In this document: positions 26,313 through 35,003 of the stretch, piece after piece
Layout of the letters: every line of letters begins with the position of its first letter
How positions within the stretch are numbered: position 1 is the stretch's first letter
Program-made: the position numbers and the translations under genes
The notes under the pieces: model-generated
Database searches by the model: none
What the model saw: the letters and a program-made list of their open reading frames with translations, nothing else
Told to the model about the DNA's origin: nothing
Source: Lachnoclostridium sp.
GTDB lineage: Bacteria; Bacillota; Clostridia; Lachnospirales; Lachnospiraceae
Assembly (NCBI GenBank): GCA_023664665.1
Contig: JAMPEY010000019.1
Location: 1-57,812 of the forward strand
Direction: 5' to 3'
Length of the DNA: 57,812 nt

Positions 26313-27518
26313 TTATTTATAATCCTCGTAATAATCTTTTACATAGACGATTTTTTCATCCTGAACATATACTCTGGGCAGGCGTTTCCCCAAATCGCAT
26401 ACAAGCTCATAATTAAACCGCCCGGACAGTTTCCCCAAATCTTCCGCGCTGATATGCTCATTTCCGTCAAAGCCTAACAAAGTCACCCGGGAACCCACCT
26501 TTGCTTCCGGGATTTCCGATACATCCACCATAAACTGGTCCATGCACACCCTGCCCAGAACAGGCGCTTTTTTCCCGCAGATAAGCACATAGCCTTTCCC
26601 GGAAAGCCCCCTTGGATAACCGTCCCCATATCCCAAGCAAACGGTTGCCACCCTTGTGTCCTTCTTTGCAGTAAAAAGTCCGCCATAGCTTACGCTCTCC
26701 CCGGCAGGAAGATTTTTGACATATACAATGGTGCTATATAAAGACAATGCGGGCTTTAAGGAAACCGCATCCCGGTCCACCTCGAAGGAAGGGTATAATC
26801 CATATAAAATAATGCCTGCCCGCACCAAATCCAGATTCATCCCCGGAAGCTCCATAATGCCTGCGCTGTTGGAACAGTGCTTTAAGGGAATGTGAAGCCT
26901 AAGTTCCTCCTCGAGCATCCGGATAAATCCCGTGAATTTTTCAAACTGTCTTTCCGTGCTCTTTTTATCCTTTTCATCCGCCTTTGCGAAATGGGTAAAA
27001 ATCCCCTCTATCTCGATATCCGGCTCCTGCATCAGCCGCTTTACAAACATAAGCCCTTCCCTGTCAGGCGTAATGCCGATTCTGCCCATTCCGGTGTCCA
27101 CTTTGATATGTACCTTTATGGGTTTACCCGCCGCCTTAGCTGCCTGCGCAAGCTCTTCTATGCTGTCATCGCGAAATACCGCCTGCCTTACCTCTTCTTT
27201 TGCCAGCATCTCATAGCTGTAGGGAAAAGCATATCCCAATGTAAGAATAGGCTTTTTAATTCCTGCTACTCTTAAGATATGCGCTTCCTCCGCCGTTGCC
27301 ACTGCAAAGCCGTAAATAAAATCAAGGGGCTCTAACACATGGGCTATGGGCACGCTTCCATGCCCGTAGCCGTCCGTCTTGATAACCCCTATAATCTGTG
27401 TATCCGGCGCAATATGCGCCTTCATCTGCTCTACATTTGCCACGATGGCATCTAAGTCAACCTGCACATATCCTCGCTCATAAGTTTTGAGTTTCTGCTC
27501 TAATTCTTCCTGATTCAT
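26313..27518 (-). CDS. alr: Alanine racemase
   Basis: 401 residues. PLP enzyme that makes D-alanine for peptidoglycan. The PLP lysine is in IGVIKTDGYGHG (about residue 47), the second catalytic tyrosine is in SVSYGGLFTAKKDTRVA, and the signature GYGDGYPRGLS is present. Its ATG overlaps the stop of the upstream NAD(P)HX-repair gene by four bases, so translation is coupled. Confidence 0.96.
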   Translation of the reverse strand: MNQEELEQKLKTYERGYVQVDLDAIVANVEQMKAHIAPDTQIIGVIKTDGYGHGSVPIAHVLEPLDFIYGFAVATAEEAHILRVAGIKKPILTLGYAFPYSYEMLAKEEVRQAVFRDDSIEELAQAAKAAGKPIKVHIKVDTGMGRIGITPDREGLMFVKRLMQEPDIEIEGIFTHFAKADEKDKKSTERQFEKFTGFIRMLEEELRLHIPLKHCSNSAGIMELPGMNLDLVRAGIILYGLYPSFEVDRDAVSLKPALSLYSTIVYVKNLPAGESVSYGGLFTAKKDTRVATVCLGYGDGYPRGLSGKGYVLICGKKAPVLGRVCMDQFMVDVSEIPEAKVGSRVTLLGFDGNEHISAEDLGKLSGRFNYELVCDLGKRLPRVYVQDEKIVYVKDYYEDYK

Positions 27519-29110
27519 GGGTTAATGATATCCTTTCCAAGCATTTCTGCAATATCTCCTGCCATGCAGCCGTATTCCCCATACTCCCGCGCTGCCTGCT
27601 CTCCTGCTATGGCATGGGCATACACGCCAACACTTGCCGCTTTAAAAGCATCTGCGCCCTGTGCCATAAGCCCCAGAATGCACCCTGCAAGCACATCTCC
27701 GCTGCCTGCCGTCGCCATGCCGCTGCCTCCCCTGATATTCATGCACACGGGCTTTTCCTCCTGACACACATAAGTCCTTGCATCCTTTGCGGCTATCACT
27801 GCATGAAGCTTTTTTGCCAAAAGACAGGCATGGGAAACCAAGTCTTCTTTTAATTCGGATATGCTTTTTCCGGTAAGCCTTGACAGTTCTCCCACATGGG
27901 GCGTTAATATGATCTGTCTGCCGCGGTCTCTGCCGTCAAGAGACCAGCAGCTGTTCTTTTCTTCGGTGTTCTTCCTTTTGTCGATTTCTCCCTGCACCGC
28001 CAGTTTCTGCTTTAATGCTTCGTCAACCGCCAAAAGATTCAGGGCATCCCCGTCCAGCAAAAGCGGAAGCCTGCTGTCACAAATTATTTTCCTTAAAACC
28101 TCATGTGCCTCCGGACTCTTAGAAAGTCCCGGACCGATGCCTGCCACATCCGCCCAGCGAAGCCCTTCCTCCAAATCCTCATAAGTCCCCACCAGAGCCT
28201 CCGGCACCTTTTCCTGTATAATCACCCGGTTTTCGGGCACTGTCAAGACCTTAACCATTCCGGCGCCCATGCGGTATGCGGCTCGCGCGCTTAAAACCGC
28301 GGCTCCTGCCATATTAAGGCTTCCGGCAATCAAGAGAACCTTGCCGAAGGTCCCCTTATTGCCTGCGGGGTTCCTCGGGGGCAGAAGTTCTGCCAAAGGC
28401 TCGTCATAGATAAACATTCCCGGCATCTGTCCATAAAAGCTTCTCTCCGTGATGCCTATGGGTGCGGTAATCACCCTGCCTGCCAGAGTGCATCCGGGAT
28501 ATTGGAACAAGCCTCTTTTGGCAAAGCCGAAGGTTATGGTCACATCCGCCTGAAAAGCCCATGCGCCGAGCATTTTCCCTGTGTCGGAACAGATGCCGCT
28601 GGGCACATCAACCGCCAGCTTAAACGCCCTCTGCTCATTGCAGTAATGCACCGTTTCCGCGTATTCCCCCGTAAGCTCTCTGGAAAGCCCCACTCCGAAA
28701 AGGGCATCCACAATCACATCATATCCTTTATCCTGCATGGGAATCGCAGTCACGGGCTCCGCCTTGTCCTTATACAAAACAGGGTAATGCGCCAGAATCT
28801 CCCGCTGAAGGCGCCGCTGCCCCGATGCCTTATCGGGACTTCCGATGCCCCACACCTCCACCGAAAAGCCTTCCTCGCACAAAAGCCTTGCCAGCGCCAG
28901 ACCGTCTCCGCCGTTATTGCCCATACCGGCTGCGATTAATACTCTGCGTGGATTTTTATCTGTTTTTTCGTTTATTTTAAAATATTCCTTGATTACATCA
29001 AGGGCAGCAAGAGCGGCACGCTCCATAAGAACCATGCCGGGAATCCCTGTTTTTTCTATGGTGTTTGCATCATACTGCTTCATTTCCGAAGCTGTTACGA
29101 GATATTTCAT
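27515..29110 (-). CDS. nnr: Bifunctional NAD(P)H-hydrate epimerase / ADP-dependent NAD(P)HX dehydratase
   Basis: 531 residues. The N-terminal epimerase (YjeF_N, residues 1-220) has AAGMGNNGGDGLALARLL and DALFGVGLSRELTG. The C-terminal dehydratase (ribokinase-like) has LLIAGSLNMAGAAVLSARAAYRMGAGMV, LTPHVGELSRLTG and GSGDVLAGCILGL. It repairs damaged hydrated NADH/NADPH. A charged insert of about 30 residues (KLAVQGEIDKRKNTEEKNSC region) separates the sugar-kinase lobes and is not expected in the family core. Same transcript as rex, the coiled-coil gene and alr. Confidence 0.93.
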   Translation of the reverse strand: MKYLVTASEMKQYDANTIEKTGIPGMVLMERAALAALDVIKEYFKINEKTDKNPRRVLIAAGMGNNGGDGLALARLLCEEGFSVEVWGIGSPDKASGQRRLQREILAHYPVLYKDKAEPVTAIPMQDKGYDVIVDALFGVGLSRELTGEYAETVHYCNEQRAFKLAVDVPSGICSDTGKMLGAWAFQADVTITFGFAKRGLFQYPGCTLAGRVITAPIGITERSFYGQMPGMFIYDEPLAELLPPRNPAGNKGTFGKVLLIAGSLNMAGAAVLSARAAYRMGAGMVKVLTVPENRVIIQEKVPEALVGTYEDLEEGLRWADVAGIGPGLSKSPEAHEVLRKIICDSRLPLLLDGDALNLLAVDEALKQKLAVQGEIDKRKNTEEKNSCWSLDGRDRGRQIILTPHVGELSRLTGKSISELKEDLVSHACLLAKKLHAVIAAKDARTYVCQEEKPVCMNIRGGSGMATAGSGDVLAGCILGLMAQGADAFKAASVGVYAHAIAGEQAAREYGEYGCMAGDIAEMLGKDIINP

Positions 29111-29123
29111 TTTGGTTTGTCCC

Positions 29124-29894
29124 TCAATCCTCCATAAATGATTTCATCTGGTTTTGGGCGGACCTTGCCTCGGCGTTCTTTTTCTCCGCAAAATTTAACT
29201 CCGCAAGTCTGTCCTCCACGGATTTTGACTCCTCAGGCTTTACTGCCGGCTTCACATCCGGTCTCTTCGTTCCGTCCGCCAATTCCTCCTTGGGATTGTA
29301 TTTCATATCAAAAAGATTCACCACATCCGCACCGAAAAGGTCATTCATATAAGAATAAATCTCCAGATTTTTCTGCTCCATCTCCTGCTTGCGAATCAAC
29401 TGCTTTTTCAGTTCCACCCGTATCTGCGCAACCCACTTGGCGATTTCCCTGATATCCTCCGTATTTTTCTGCAGAGTGCCATAACAATTCTCCATAGTCG
29501 CCAGCATAAGCTGTACATTTGCCTTGTCAATCTGACCGGGGAGCTCCATTTCTTCGTCCTTGTATGCCTCTAAAGTCGCATTATATTCCTCCACAAGCTG
29601 CTTTGACTTCTCAATCTGCTTTTCCATGGCTTTGTTACCCTTTTGTTCCGCCTCGTCCACCATGGTAACAATATCATTCATAAGCTGCTTTTTCAGCTTG
29701 CGGATTTCTTTGGTTTCCGTATTGATTTTACCCTGTCTCTTTAAAAGGTCGTTCAATTGGGTTTCCAAAGGTTTCACCTGAGCTTTTCCCACTTTAGTCA
29801 GCAGACGGTACCACTTATTATCAAGGGTTAGTATGGGCAGCCTCTTCCCATATAAAGCATTTTGAAATTGTGCCTTTTTATCGTTTTCTCCCAT
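29124..29894 (-). CDS. Coiled-coil protein of unknown function between rex and nnr
   Basis: 256 residues, soluble, almost wholly helical with heptad-like Leu/Lys/Glu pattern (about residues 35-175), then an ordered segment ending NLFDMKYNPKEELADGTKRPD and a low-complexity Lys/Glu tail. No signal peptide or membrane segment. It lies 15 bases from rex and 13 bases from nnr, all tight enough for one operon. Not recognised. A structural or scaffolding role is a guess. Confidence 0.6.
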   Translation of the reverse strand: MGENDKKAQFQNALYGKRLPILTLDNKWYRLLTKVGKAQVKPLETQLNDLLKRQGKINTETKEIRKLKKQLMNDIVTMVDEAEQKGNKAMEKQIEKSKQLVEEYNATLEAYKDEEMELPGQIDKANVQLMLATMENCYGTLQKNTEDIREIAKWVAQIRVELKKQLIRKQEMEQKNLEIYSYMNDLFGADVVNLFDMKYNPKEELADGTKRPDVKPAVKPEESKSVEDRLAELNFAEKKNAEARSAQNQMKSFMED

Positions 29895-29909
29895 ATTTAC
29901 CTCTCATTC

Positions 29910-30545
29910 TTACTCTTTTCCGTAACGGTTAATATTATAAGACAGCTTCATCAGGCTGTCCGAAAGATGTACATTTTCCACCTGTACCCCCTCCGGCACC
30001 TTCAAATCCACATGGGCAAAATTTAAGATAGCTTTGATGCCGCTTGCCGCCAGCTTGTCCGCAATCTCCGCCGCACCGGCTTTGGGAATCGTAAGGATGG
30101 CAATGTCAATGTCATTGCTTTTCACAAACTGCTCAAGCTCTCTTATATGCCTGATTTTGACGCCCCTTACTTCCTGCCCTAACGATTCCTCCGCACTGTC
30201 AAAAATCCCCCTCAGGATAAAGCCCCGTCTTTCAAAATTCGTGTAATTTCCGAGAGCCCGTCCTAAATTGCCTGCGCCGATGATCACCAGATTGTGCTGT
30301 TTGTCCAGTCCTAAAATCTTGCCGATTTCCTCATAGAGATATTCCACATTATAACCGTAACCCTGTTGTCCGAAACCGCCAAAATTATTAAAATCCTGAC
30401 GGATCTGCGACGCCGTCACATTCATTAATTCGCTGAGTTCCTGAGAGGAAATCCTCTCAATCCCCTCGTCTTTCAGTTCACCCAGATATCGGAAGTATCT
30501 GGGCAGGCGGCTCACCACGGCTTGCGATATTTCTTTTTCTTCCAA
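29910..30545 (-). CDS. rex: Redox-sensing transcriptional repressor Rex
   Basis: 211 residues. N-terminal winged helix (SSQELSELMNVTASQIRQDFNNFGGFGQQGYGYNV, a very conserved block) and a Rossmann domain IIGAGNLGRALGNY that senses NADH/NAD+. When NAD+ dominates it represses fermentation genes. The start is TTG at 30545, with GGGGGT eight bases upstream; no ATG fits. The operon rex, coiled coil, nnr, alr follows. A possible TTGTTAA half-site lies upstream. Confidence 0.95.
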   Translation of the reverse strand: MEEKEISQAVVSRLPRYFRYLGELKDEGIERISSQELSELMNVTASQIRQDFNNFGGFGQQGYGYNVEYLYEEIGKILGLDKQHNLVIIGAGNLGRALGNYTNFERRGFILRGIFDSAEESLGQEVRGVKIRHIRELEQFVKSNDIDIAILTIPKAGAAEIADKLAASGIKAILNFAHVDLKVPEGVQVENVHLSDSLMKLSYNINRYGKE

Positions 30546-30853
30546 GGATTGCTACCCCCGTTCCCGCTTTTTCAAATTCTATGAATCTGCCCTTTTGATA
30601 ATAATTCTATTATAGCCGTACTGATAATCTTAAGTCTTATTATAGACTTTTGTTAAAAAATCGTCAATGTATTCCGCTTATTCTATTCAGCGATTTTGAG
30701 AAAAATCGTGCTCCCTGTGCAATTACTTAAAGAAAAATTATCAATAGTGTATTGCGATGATAAAGAAAAAATAAAGAAAAAGCAAAGAAGAATACTAGTA
30801 TTTTCTTTATTATGTGATATAATAGAATCAAAAGCAGCAAAGGAGGCTTTATC
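30546..30853. other. 308-base gene-free region between rex and the toxin-antitoxin pair
   Basis: Holds a probable rex -10 (TATAAT, 30609-30614 on the minus strand), a Rex-like half-site at 30650-30656, a CGATTTT/AAAATCG hairpin at 30691-30708, and the promoter-operator of the divergent toxin-antitoxin genes. No open reading frame with a ribosome site was seen. Confidence 0.5.
30791..30823 (+). promoter_or_regulatory. Promoter and palindromic operator of the toxin-antitoxin pair
   Basis: Perfect palindrome AATACTAGTATT (30791-30802) covers the -35 position; a perfect TATAAT lies at 30818-30823. AGGAGG follows at 30841-30846. An RHH antitoxin binding here would repress its own operon, the usual plan for this class. 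Confidence 0.65.
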
Positions 30854-31126
30854 ATGGCACAAACTGTAAATGTAAATTTCAAGTTAGATCCTGTTGTTAA
30901 GCAAAAAATGGAAGATGTATGTAATGAAATAGGGATTTCTATGAGTGCTGCATTCACTATTTTTGCAAAAAAGGTAGGGAACGAAAGAAGGATACCCTTT
31001 GATTTAACAGCAGATCCATTCTACAGCACTGAAAATATGATTGAATTAGAACGCCGTATTTCTAGCGTTCTTGAAGGAACAAGCACACTGAAAGAGCACG
31101 AGCTTATCGAGGCAGACCGCGAATGA
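30854..31126 (+). CDS. RelB/DinJ-type antitoxin
   Basis: 90 residues with an N-terminal ribbon-helix-helix (QTVNVNFKLDPVVKQKMEDV, GISMSAAFTIFAKKV) that dimerises and binds the operator, and a C-terminal part that would wrap the toxin. It overlaps the toxin gene by four bases (ATGA), so the two are translated together. The antitoxin class is certain; the exact subfamily is less so. Confidence 0.88.
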   Translation: MAQTVNVNFKLDPVVKQKMEDVCNEIGISMSAAFTIFAKKVGNERRIPFDLTADPFYSTENMIELERRISSVLEGTSTLKEHELIEADRE

Positions 31127-31386
31127 GGAAAATTTGGCAAGATGAAGCATGGGAAGAATATCTCGAATGGCAAACAAAAGACAAAAAAACTTTGAAGAAA
31201 ATCAATGACCTAATCAAAGACATTGACAGAAACGGTTATAATTGTGCCGGAAAACTCGAACCGCTAAAGGGAAATTTGTCAGGGTTTTGGAGTGTAAGAA
31301 TTGATTCCAAAAATCGAATTGTGTTTAGAATAATAAATGACACAATCGAGATATGGCAATGCGGAACTCATTACAGAGACAAGTAA
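31123..31386 (+). CDS. yoeB: YoeB/Txe-family mRNA interferase toxin
   Basis: 87 residues, close to YoeB length. Family marks are WQ near the start (EYLEWQTKDKKTLKKINDLI), the glutamate of KLEPLKGNLSGFWSVRI, the arginine of SKNRIVFRI and the C-terminal histidine in CGTHYRDK, which match the positions of the catalytic residues in E. coli YoeB. It cleaves mRNA in the ribosome A site. All key residues are intact, so it is probably active. Confidence 0.92.
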   Translation: MRKIWQDEAWEEYLEWQTKDKKTLKKINDLIKDIDRNGYNCAGKLEPLKGNLSGFWSVRIDSKNRIVFRIINDTIEIWQCGTHYRDK

Positions 31387-31403
31387 AAGAGCTTCCATAA
31401 CGA

Positions 31404-31431
31404 TTATCAAGAAAGGTTATATTTATATAAA
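31404..31431 (+). promoter_or_regulatory. Possible promoter of the ABC-F gene
   Basis: TTATCA (31404-31409), 16 bases, TATAAA (31426-31431), just after the toxin gene. Modest match. Confidence 0.4.
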
Positions 31432-31443
31432 ACAGGTACCATT

Positions 31444-33450
31444 ATGATACTTTCCTGCCAGAATATTAAAAAAGCTTTTTTAGAAAATACCATATTAAAA
31501 AATGCGAGTTTTCATATAGAGGACAATGAGAAGGCGGCTATCGTCGGCATAAACGGTGCGGGCAAAACTACGCTCCTCCGCATTATTGTGGGGGAAATGG
31601 CGGCGGATGACGGGCTTGTGACCTTTGCGAAGGATAAATCTTACGGCTATCTCGCCCAAAACAGCGCCGTGGACACCAAAAATTCCATCTACGAAGAGCT
31701 TTTGTCCGTCAAGCAGGAGCTTATCCGTCTGGAAAACCAGATGCGCTCCTGCGAGGAAGCCATGAAGAATGCAGAGGGCGGCAAATTGGATGAACTCATG
31801 AAGCAGTATGCCGACCTCACCCATTCCTTTGAGATAAAGGGTGGTTATATTTATAAAAGTGAAATCGTCGGCGTTTTAAAGGGGCTGGGCTTTTCTGAGG
31901 ACGAGTTTGATAAGTCCGTTGCCACCCTCTCAGGCGGTCAGAAAACCCGGGTCGCTTTGGGGAAGCTTCTTCTCCAAAAACCGGATTTGATTATTTTAGA
32001 CGAGCCCACCAACCATCTGGACTTAAATTCCATCACATGGCTGGAAACCTTTTTGTTAAATTACAGGGGGGCTGTGCTTATCGTGTCCCATGACCGCTTT
32101 TTCCTTGACCGCATTGTCACCAAAATTATAGAGATTGACCAAGGGGAAGTGTCCGTTTTTTCGGGCAACTATTCGGATTATGCCGTGAAAAAAGAGCAGC
32201 TCCGCACCGCCGCCTGGAATGCTTATGTGAATCAGCAGCGTGACATTAAGCATCAGGAGGAAGTCATTGAAAAACTAAAGTCCTTCAACCGGGAGAAATC
32301 CATTAAGCGAGCGGAAAGCCGTGAGAAAATGCTGAATAAAATTGAGGTTTTGGACAAACCCACGAAAGCAGCGGACAATATGAAATTTACCCTCACCCCC
32401 TATATACAGAGCGGAAACGATGTGCTGGCTGTGGAGGATTTAAGCAAGGCATTTGACTCAAACCTCCTGTTCTCCCATGTAAATTTCGAGATAAAACGGG
32501 GTGAGCATGTTGCCATTATCGGCGATAACGGCACGGGCAAAACCACCCTCCTCAAGATCTTAAACGGGCTGATTCCTGCGGACAGCGGGTCTTTCAGTCT
32601 TGGCACCAATGTGGAGATTGGGTATTATGATCAGGAGCATCATGTACTCCACAGCGATAAAACCTTATTTGATGAAATTTCAGACGATTATCCGTATCTG
32701 ACCAACACGCAGATTCGCAATACTCTTGCGGCTTTTCTCTTTACCGGGGATGATGTTTTTAAATGCATCCACGATTTAAGCGGCGGAGAACGGGGGCGTG
32801 TCTCCCTTGCCAAGCTAATGCTGGGAAACGCCAATTTTCTGATTTTGGACGAGCCTACCAACCATTTAGACATTACCTCAAAAGAGATTTTGGAGGATGC
32901 CATAAACGCTTATGAGGGCACGGTCCTATATGTTTCCCATGACCGATATTTTATCAACAAGACTGCAAGCCGCATCCTCGATTTGACAGACGGTCAATTC
33001 GTTAATTATATTGGAAATTATGATTATTATTTAGAAAAACATGATGCGGTAATGGCAGCTGTCGCTTCCCACGCTTCTCAGGCTGCATCATCAAGGGCTA
33101 TATCATCTCAAGCTGCATCACCAAAGACTGCAGCATCGGATGCTGCAGCCCTTGGAACAGGCTCCTCTACGGCTTCCCGGAAGCTTTCTGAAAATCAGGA
33201 ATCCGCCGCAAAGCTTGACTGGAAGACCCAGAAGGAAGAACAGGCGCGCCTTCGGAAAAAAGAGAACGATTTAAAAAAGTGCGAGGAAAAAATTGCGGCT
33301 TTGGAGGAACGCACAAAGGAAATCGAGACAGAAATGTCGGACCCTGCCATCGGCACACAAGTGGCACGCTTACAGGAGCTTGCCAAGGAACAGGAAGCCA
33401 TAAATACGGAGCTTGAAAAATTATATGAAGAATGGGAGACCTTGGCGTAG
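31444..33450 (+). CDS. ABC-F ATPase (ribosome-associated)
   Basis: 668 residues. Two ABC domains without membrane helices: Walker A GINGAGKTTLLR and GDNGTGKTTLLK, signatures LSGGQKTRVALGKLL and LSGGERGRVSLAKLM, each followed by LDEPTNHLD, and an interdomain linker rich in Lys/Arg (about residues 240-300). The C-terminal coiled coil (about 590-668) is preceded by an Ala/Ser-rich stretch (about 535-585) of SQAASS-like repeats, a flexible linker. Members act on the ribosome E site to relieve stalling or confer antibiotic resistance; which applies here cannot be read. The ribosome site is weak. Confidence 0.92.
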   Translation: MILSCQNIKKAFLENTILKNASFHIEDNEKAAIVGINGAGKTTLLRIIVGEMAADDGLVTFAKDKSYGYLAQNSAVDTKNSIYEELLSVKQELIRLENQMRSCEEAMKNAEGGKLDELMKQYADLTHSFEIKGGYIYKSEIVGVLKGLGFSEDEFDKSVATLSGGQKTRVALGKLLLQKPDLIILDEPTNHLDLNSITWLETFLLNYRGAVLIVSHDRFFLDRIVTKIIEIDQGEVSVFSGNYSDYAVKKEQLRTAAWNAYVNQQRDIKHQEEVIEKLKSFNREKSIKRAESREKMLNKIEVLDKPTKAADNMKFTLTPYIQSGNDVLAVEDLSKAFDSNLLFSHVNFEIKRGEHVAIIGDNGTGKTTLLKILNGLIPADSGSFSLGTNVEIGYYDQEHHVLHSDKTLFDEISDDYPYLTNTQIRNTLAAFLFTGDDVFKCIHDLSGGERGRVSLAKLMLGNANFLILDEPTNHLDITSKEILEDAINAYEGTVLYVSHDRYFINKTASRILDLTDGQFVNYIGNYDYYLEKHDAVMAAVASHASQAASSRAISSQAASPKTAASDAAALGTGSSTASRKLSENQESAAKLDWKTQKEEQARLRKKENDLKKCEEKIAALEERTKEIETEMSDPAIGTQVARLQELAKEQEAINTELEKLYEEWETLA

Positions 33451-33463
33451 CCTAGTCTCCCAT
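33432..33463 (+). terminator. Hairpin spanning the ABC-F stop codon
   Basis: ATGGGAGAC (33432-33440) pairs perfectly with GTCTCCCAT (33455-33463) around a loop that contains the TAG stop. No strong T run follows, so it may be an RNA stability or processing hairpin. Confidence 0.5.
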
Positions 33464-33481
33464 ACAAACAATTAACGAACT

Positions 33482-33554
33482 AGTGCGAACGGAATGAAGC
33501 TTTTCTTAGGTTGGGTACTTTCCAACCTTAGAAAAGCTTCATTCCGTTCGCACT
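33482..33554. repeat. CTAAG hairpin element D (33-bp near-perfect palindrome)
   Basis: Arms 33482-33514 and 33522-33554, 7-base loop. The 33 pairs contain a single mismatch, the middle base of CTTAG, and that CTTAG (CTAAG on the other strand) occurs in both arms. The inner half of the arms matches element A closely. It lies between the convergent ABC-F and icd genes, two bases from the icd stop, and may end both transcripts. Confidence 0.85.
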
Positions 33555-33555
33555 T

Positions 33556-34764
33556 TTACAGCAGGCCATCCAAGGTTTCCCTGATTGCCTTGATAAAGTC
33601 CAGACTGTTTAAAATCACCGGATTTTCACAGGTGGAAATCATGGCAAGGCTCTTGGTCATCTTGCCGTCCTCTATGGTCTTGATGCACGCCTTCTCAAGC
33701 TTATCCGCAAAGACTTCCAGCTCCTTAATCCCATCCAATTCTCCGCGCTTTCTAAGGGCTCCGGTCCATGCAAAAATCGTCGCAATGGAGTTCGTGGAAG
33801 TTTCCTCCCCTTTCAAATGTTTATAATAATGGCGCTGTACAGTGCCGTGGGCTGCCTCATACTCATACACGCCGCTTGGAGATACTAACACAGAGGTCAT
33901 CATGGACAAATCGCCATAAGCGGTAGCCACCATGTCAGACATGACATCACCGTCATAATTTTTGCATGCCCATATAAAACCGCCCTCGGAACGAATCACT
34001 CTCGCCACCGCATCGTCAATTAAAGTATAAAAATACTCAATGCCAAGCTCTTCAAACTTTGCCTTATATTCGGTATCGTAGATTTCCTGAAAAATATCTT
34101 TGAAAGTATGGTCATATTTTTTGGAAATGGTGTCCTTGGTGGAGAACCACAAATCCTGTCTGGTGTCCACTGCATAGCCAAAGCAGGACCTTGCAAAGCT
34201 GGTGATGGACTCCTTGGTGTTATGGATGCCCTGAATGATTCCCTCACCGTCAAACTCATGAATCACTTCCCTCACCTGTGTCCCATCGGCTGCGGTATAG
34301 ACAAGCTCCGCCTTTCCTGCACCCGGAATTTTTATCTCCACATTTTTATATACATCACCATATGCATGCCGGGCAATGGTAATGGGCTTTGTCCAATTCT
34401 TAACATAGGGCACGATTCCCTTTACCAGAATAGGGGTGCGGAACACCGTGCCGTCCAAAATCGCACGAATCGTACCGTTGGGGCTCTTCCACATCTCCTT
34501 CAAATCATATTCTGTCATTCTCGCCGCATTGGGAGTGATGGTCGCGCATTTCACGGCAACCCCATATTTTAATGTGGCATTGGCGGAATCCACCGTCACC
34601 TGATCGTTTGTCTCATTGCGGTATTTCAGCCCCAAATCATAATATTCCGTCTTTAAATCTATGTATGGCAGCAAAAGCTCATCCTTAATCATCTGCCAGA
34701 GAATCCGGGTCATTTCATCCCCATCCATCTCCACCAAAGGTGTCTTCATCTGAATCTTTTCCAT
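33556..34764 (-). CDS. icd: NADP-dependent isocitrate dehydrogenase
   Basis: 402 residues, the homodimeric type-II (eukaryote-like) NADP-ICDH. Landmarks are [20 protein letters not shown], the substrate site [16 protein letters not shown], the metal region [12 protein letters not shown] and the NADP site [14 protein letters not shown]. It makes 2-oxoglutarate from isocitrate, with NADPH. Downstream of the regulator and probable Re-citrate synthase in one orientation, it suggests a citrate-to-glutamate branch. The aconitase needed in between is not in the window. Confidence 0.95.
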   Translation of the reverse strand: MEKIQMKTPLVEMDGDEMTRILWQMIKDELLLPYIDLKTEYYDLGLKYRNETNDQVTVDSANATLKYGVAVKCATITPNAARMTEYDLKEMWKSPNGTIRAILDGTVFRTPILVKGIVPYVKNWTKPITIARHAYGDVYKNVEIKIPGAGKAELVYTAADGTQVREVIHEFDGEGIIQGIHNTKESITSFARSCFGYAVDTRQDLWFSTKDTISKKYDHTFKDIFQEIYDTEYKAKFEELGIEYFYTLIDDAVARVIRSEGGFIWACKNYDGDVMSDMVATAYGDLSMMTSVLVSPSGVYEYEAAHGTVQRHYYKHLKGEETSTNSIATIFAWTGALRKRGELDGIKELEVFADKLEKACIKTIEDGKMTKSLAMISTCENPVILNSLDFIKAIRETLDGLL

Positions 34765-34805
34765 ATCATTGTCCTCTCTTTCTTTTATTTACATAGGCGT
34801 TTGCG

Positions 34806-35002
34806 AAACTCAGGCTTTCGTAAGACGAGTTGTGCAGATTGCATGTTCCACAAGCAGACCCTTGAAAAACGCCAGCGCTTAGCGAGGTAAGCCGAATTTA
34901 TTCGGCTCGAGCTTAGCACTGCTGCGTTTTTCACGGAGCGAGAGCGTGTCTGTGGTGGAATGTGCAATTTGACCAACGACACTTTTCCACAAACCAGAGT
35001 TT
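34806..35002 (-). repeat. CTAAG hairpin element E (long imperfect palindrome)
   Basis: 197 bases between the GntR gene and icd. The outer ends AAACTC/GAGTTT pair, further matched blocks are GTTG..ATTCCAC, GACAC/GTGTC-like and TGAAAAACGC, and the tip is AGCCGAA, TTTA, TTCGGCT. Two CTTAG (34878-34882 and 34912-34916) sit symmetrically and give the same central mismatch as other elements. It begins one base after the GntR stop codon. Confidence 0.7.
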
Positions 35003-35003
35003 C

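Noticed and set aside
34806..35002. tRNA or known ncRNA in the GntR-icd gap
   Set aside because: Long pairing is present but no cloverleaf, CCA or anticodon arm can be drawn, and no known RNA family signature was recognised.
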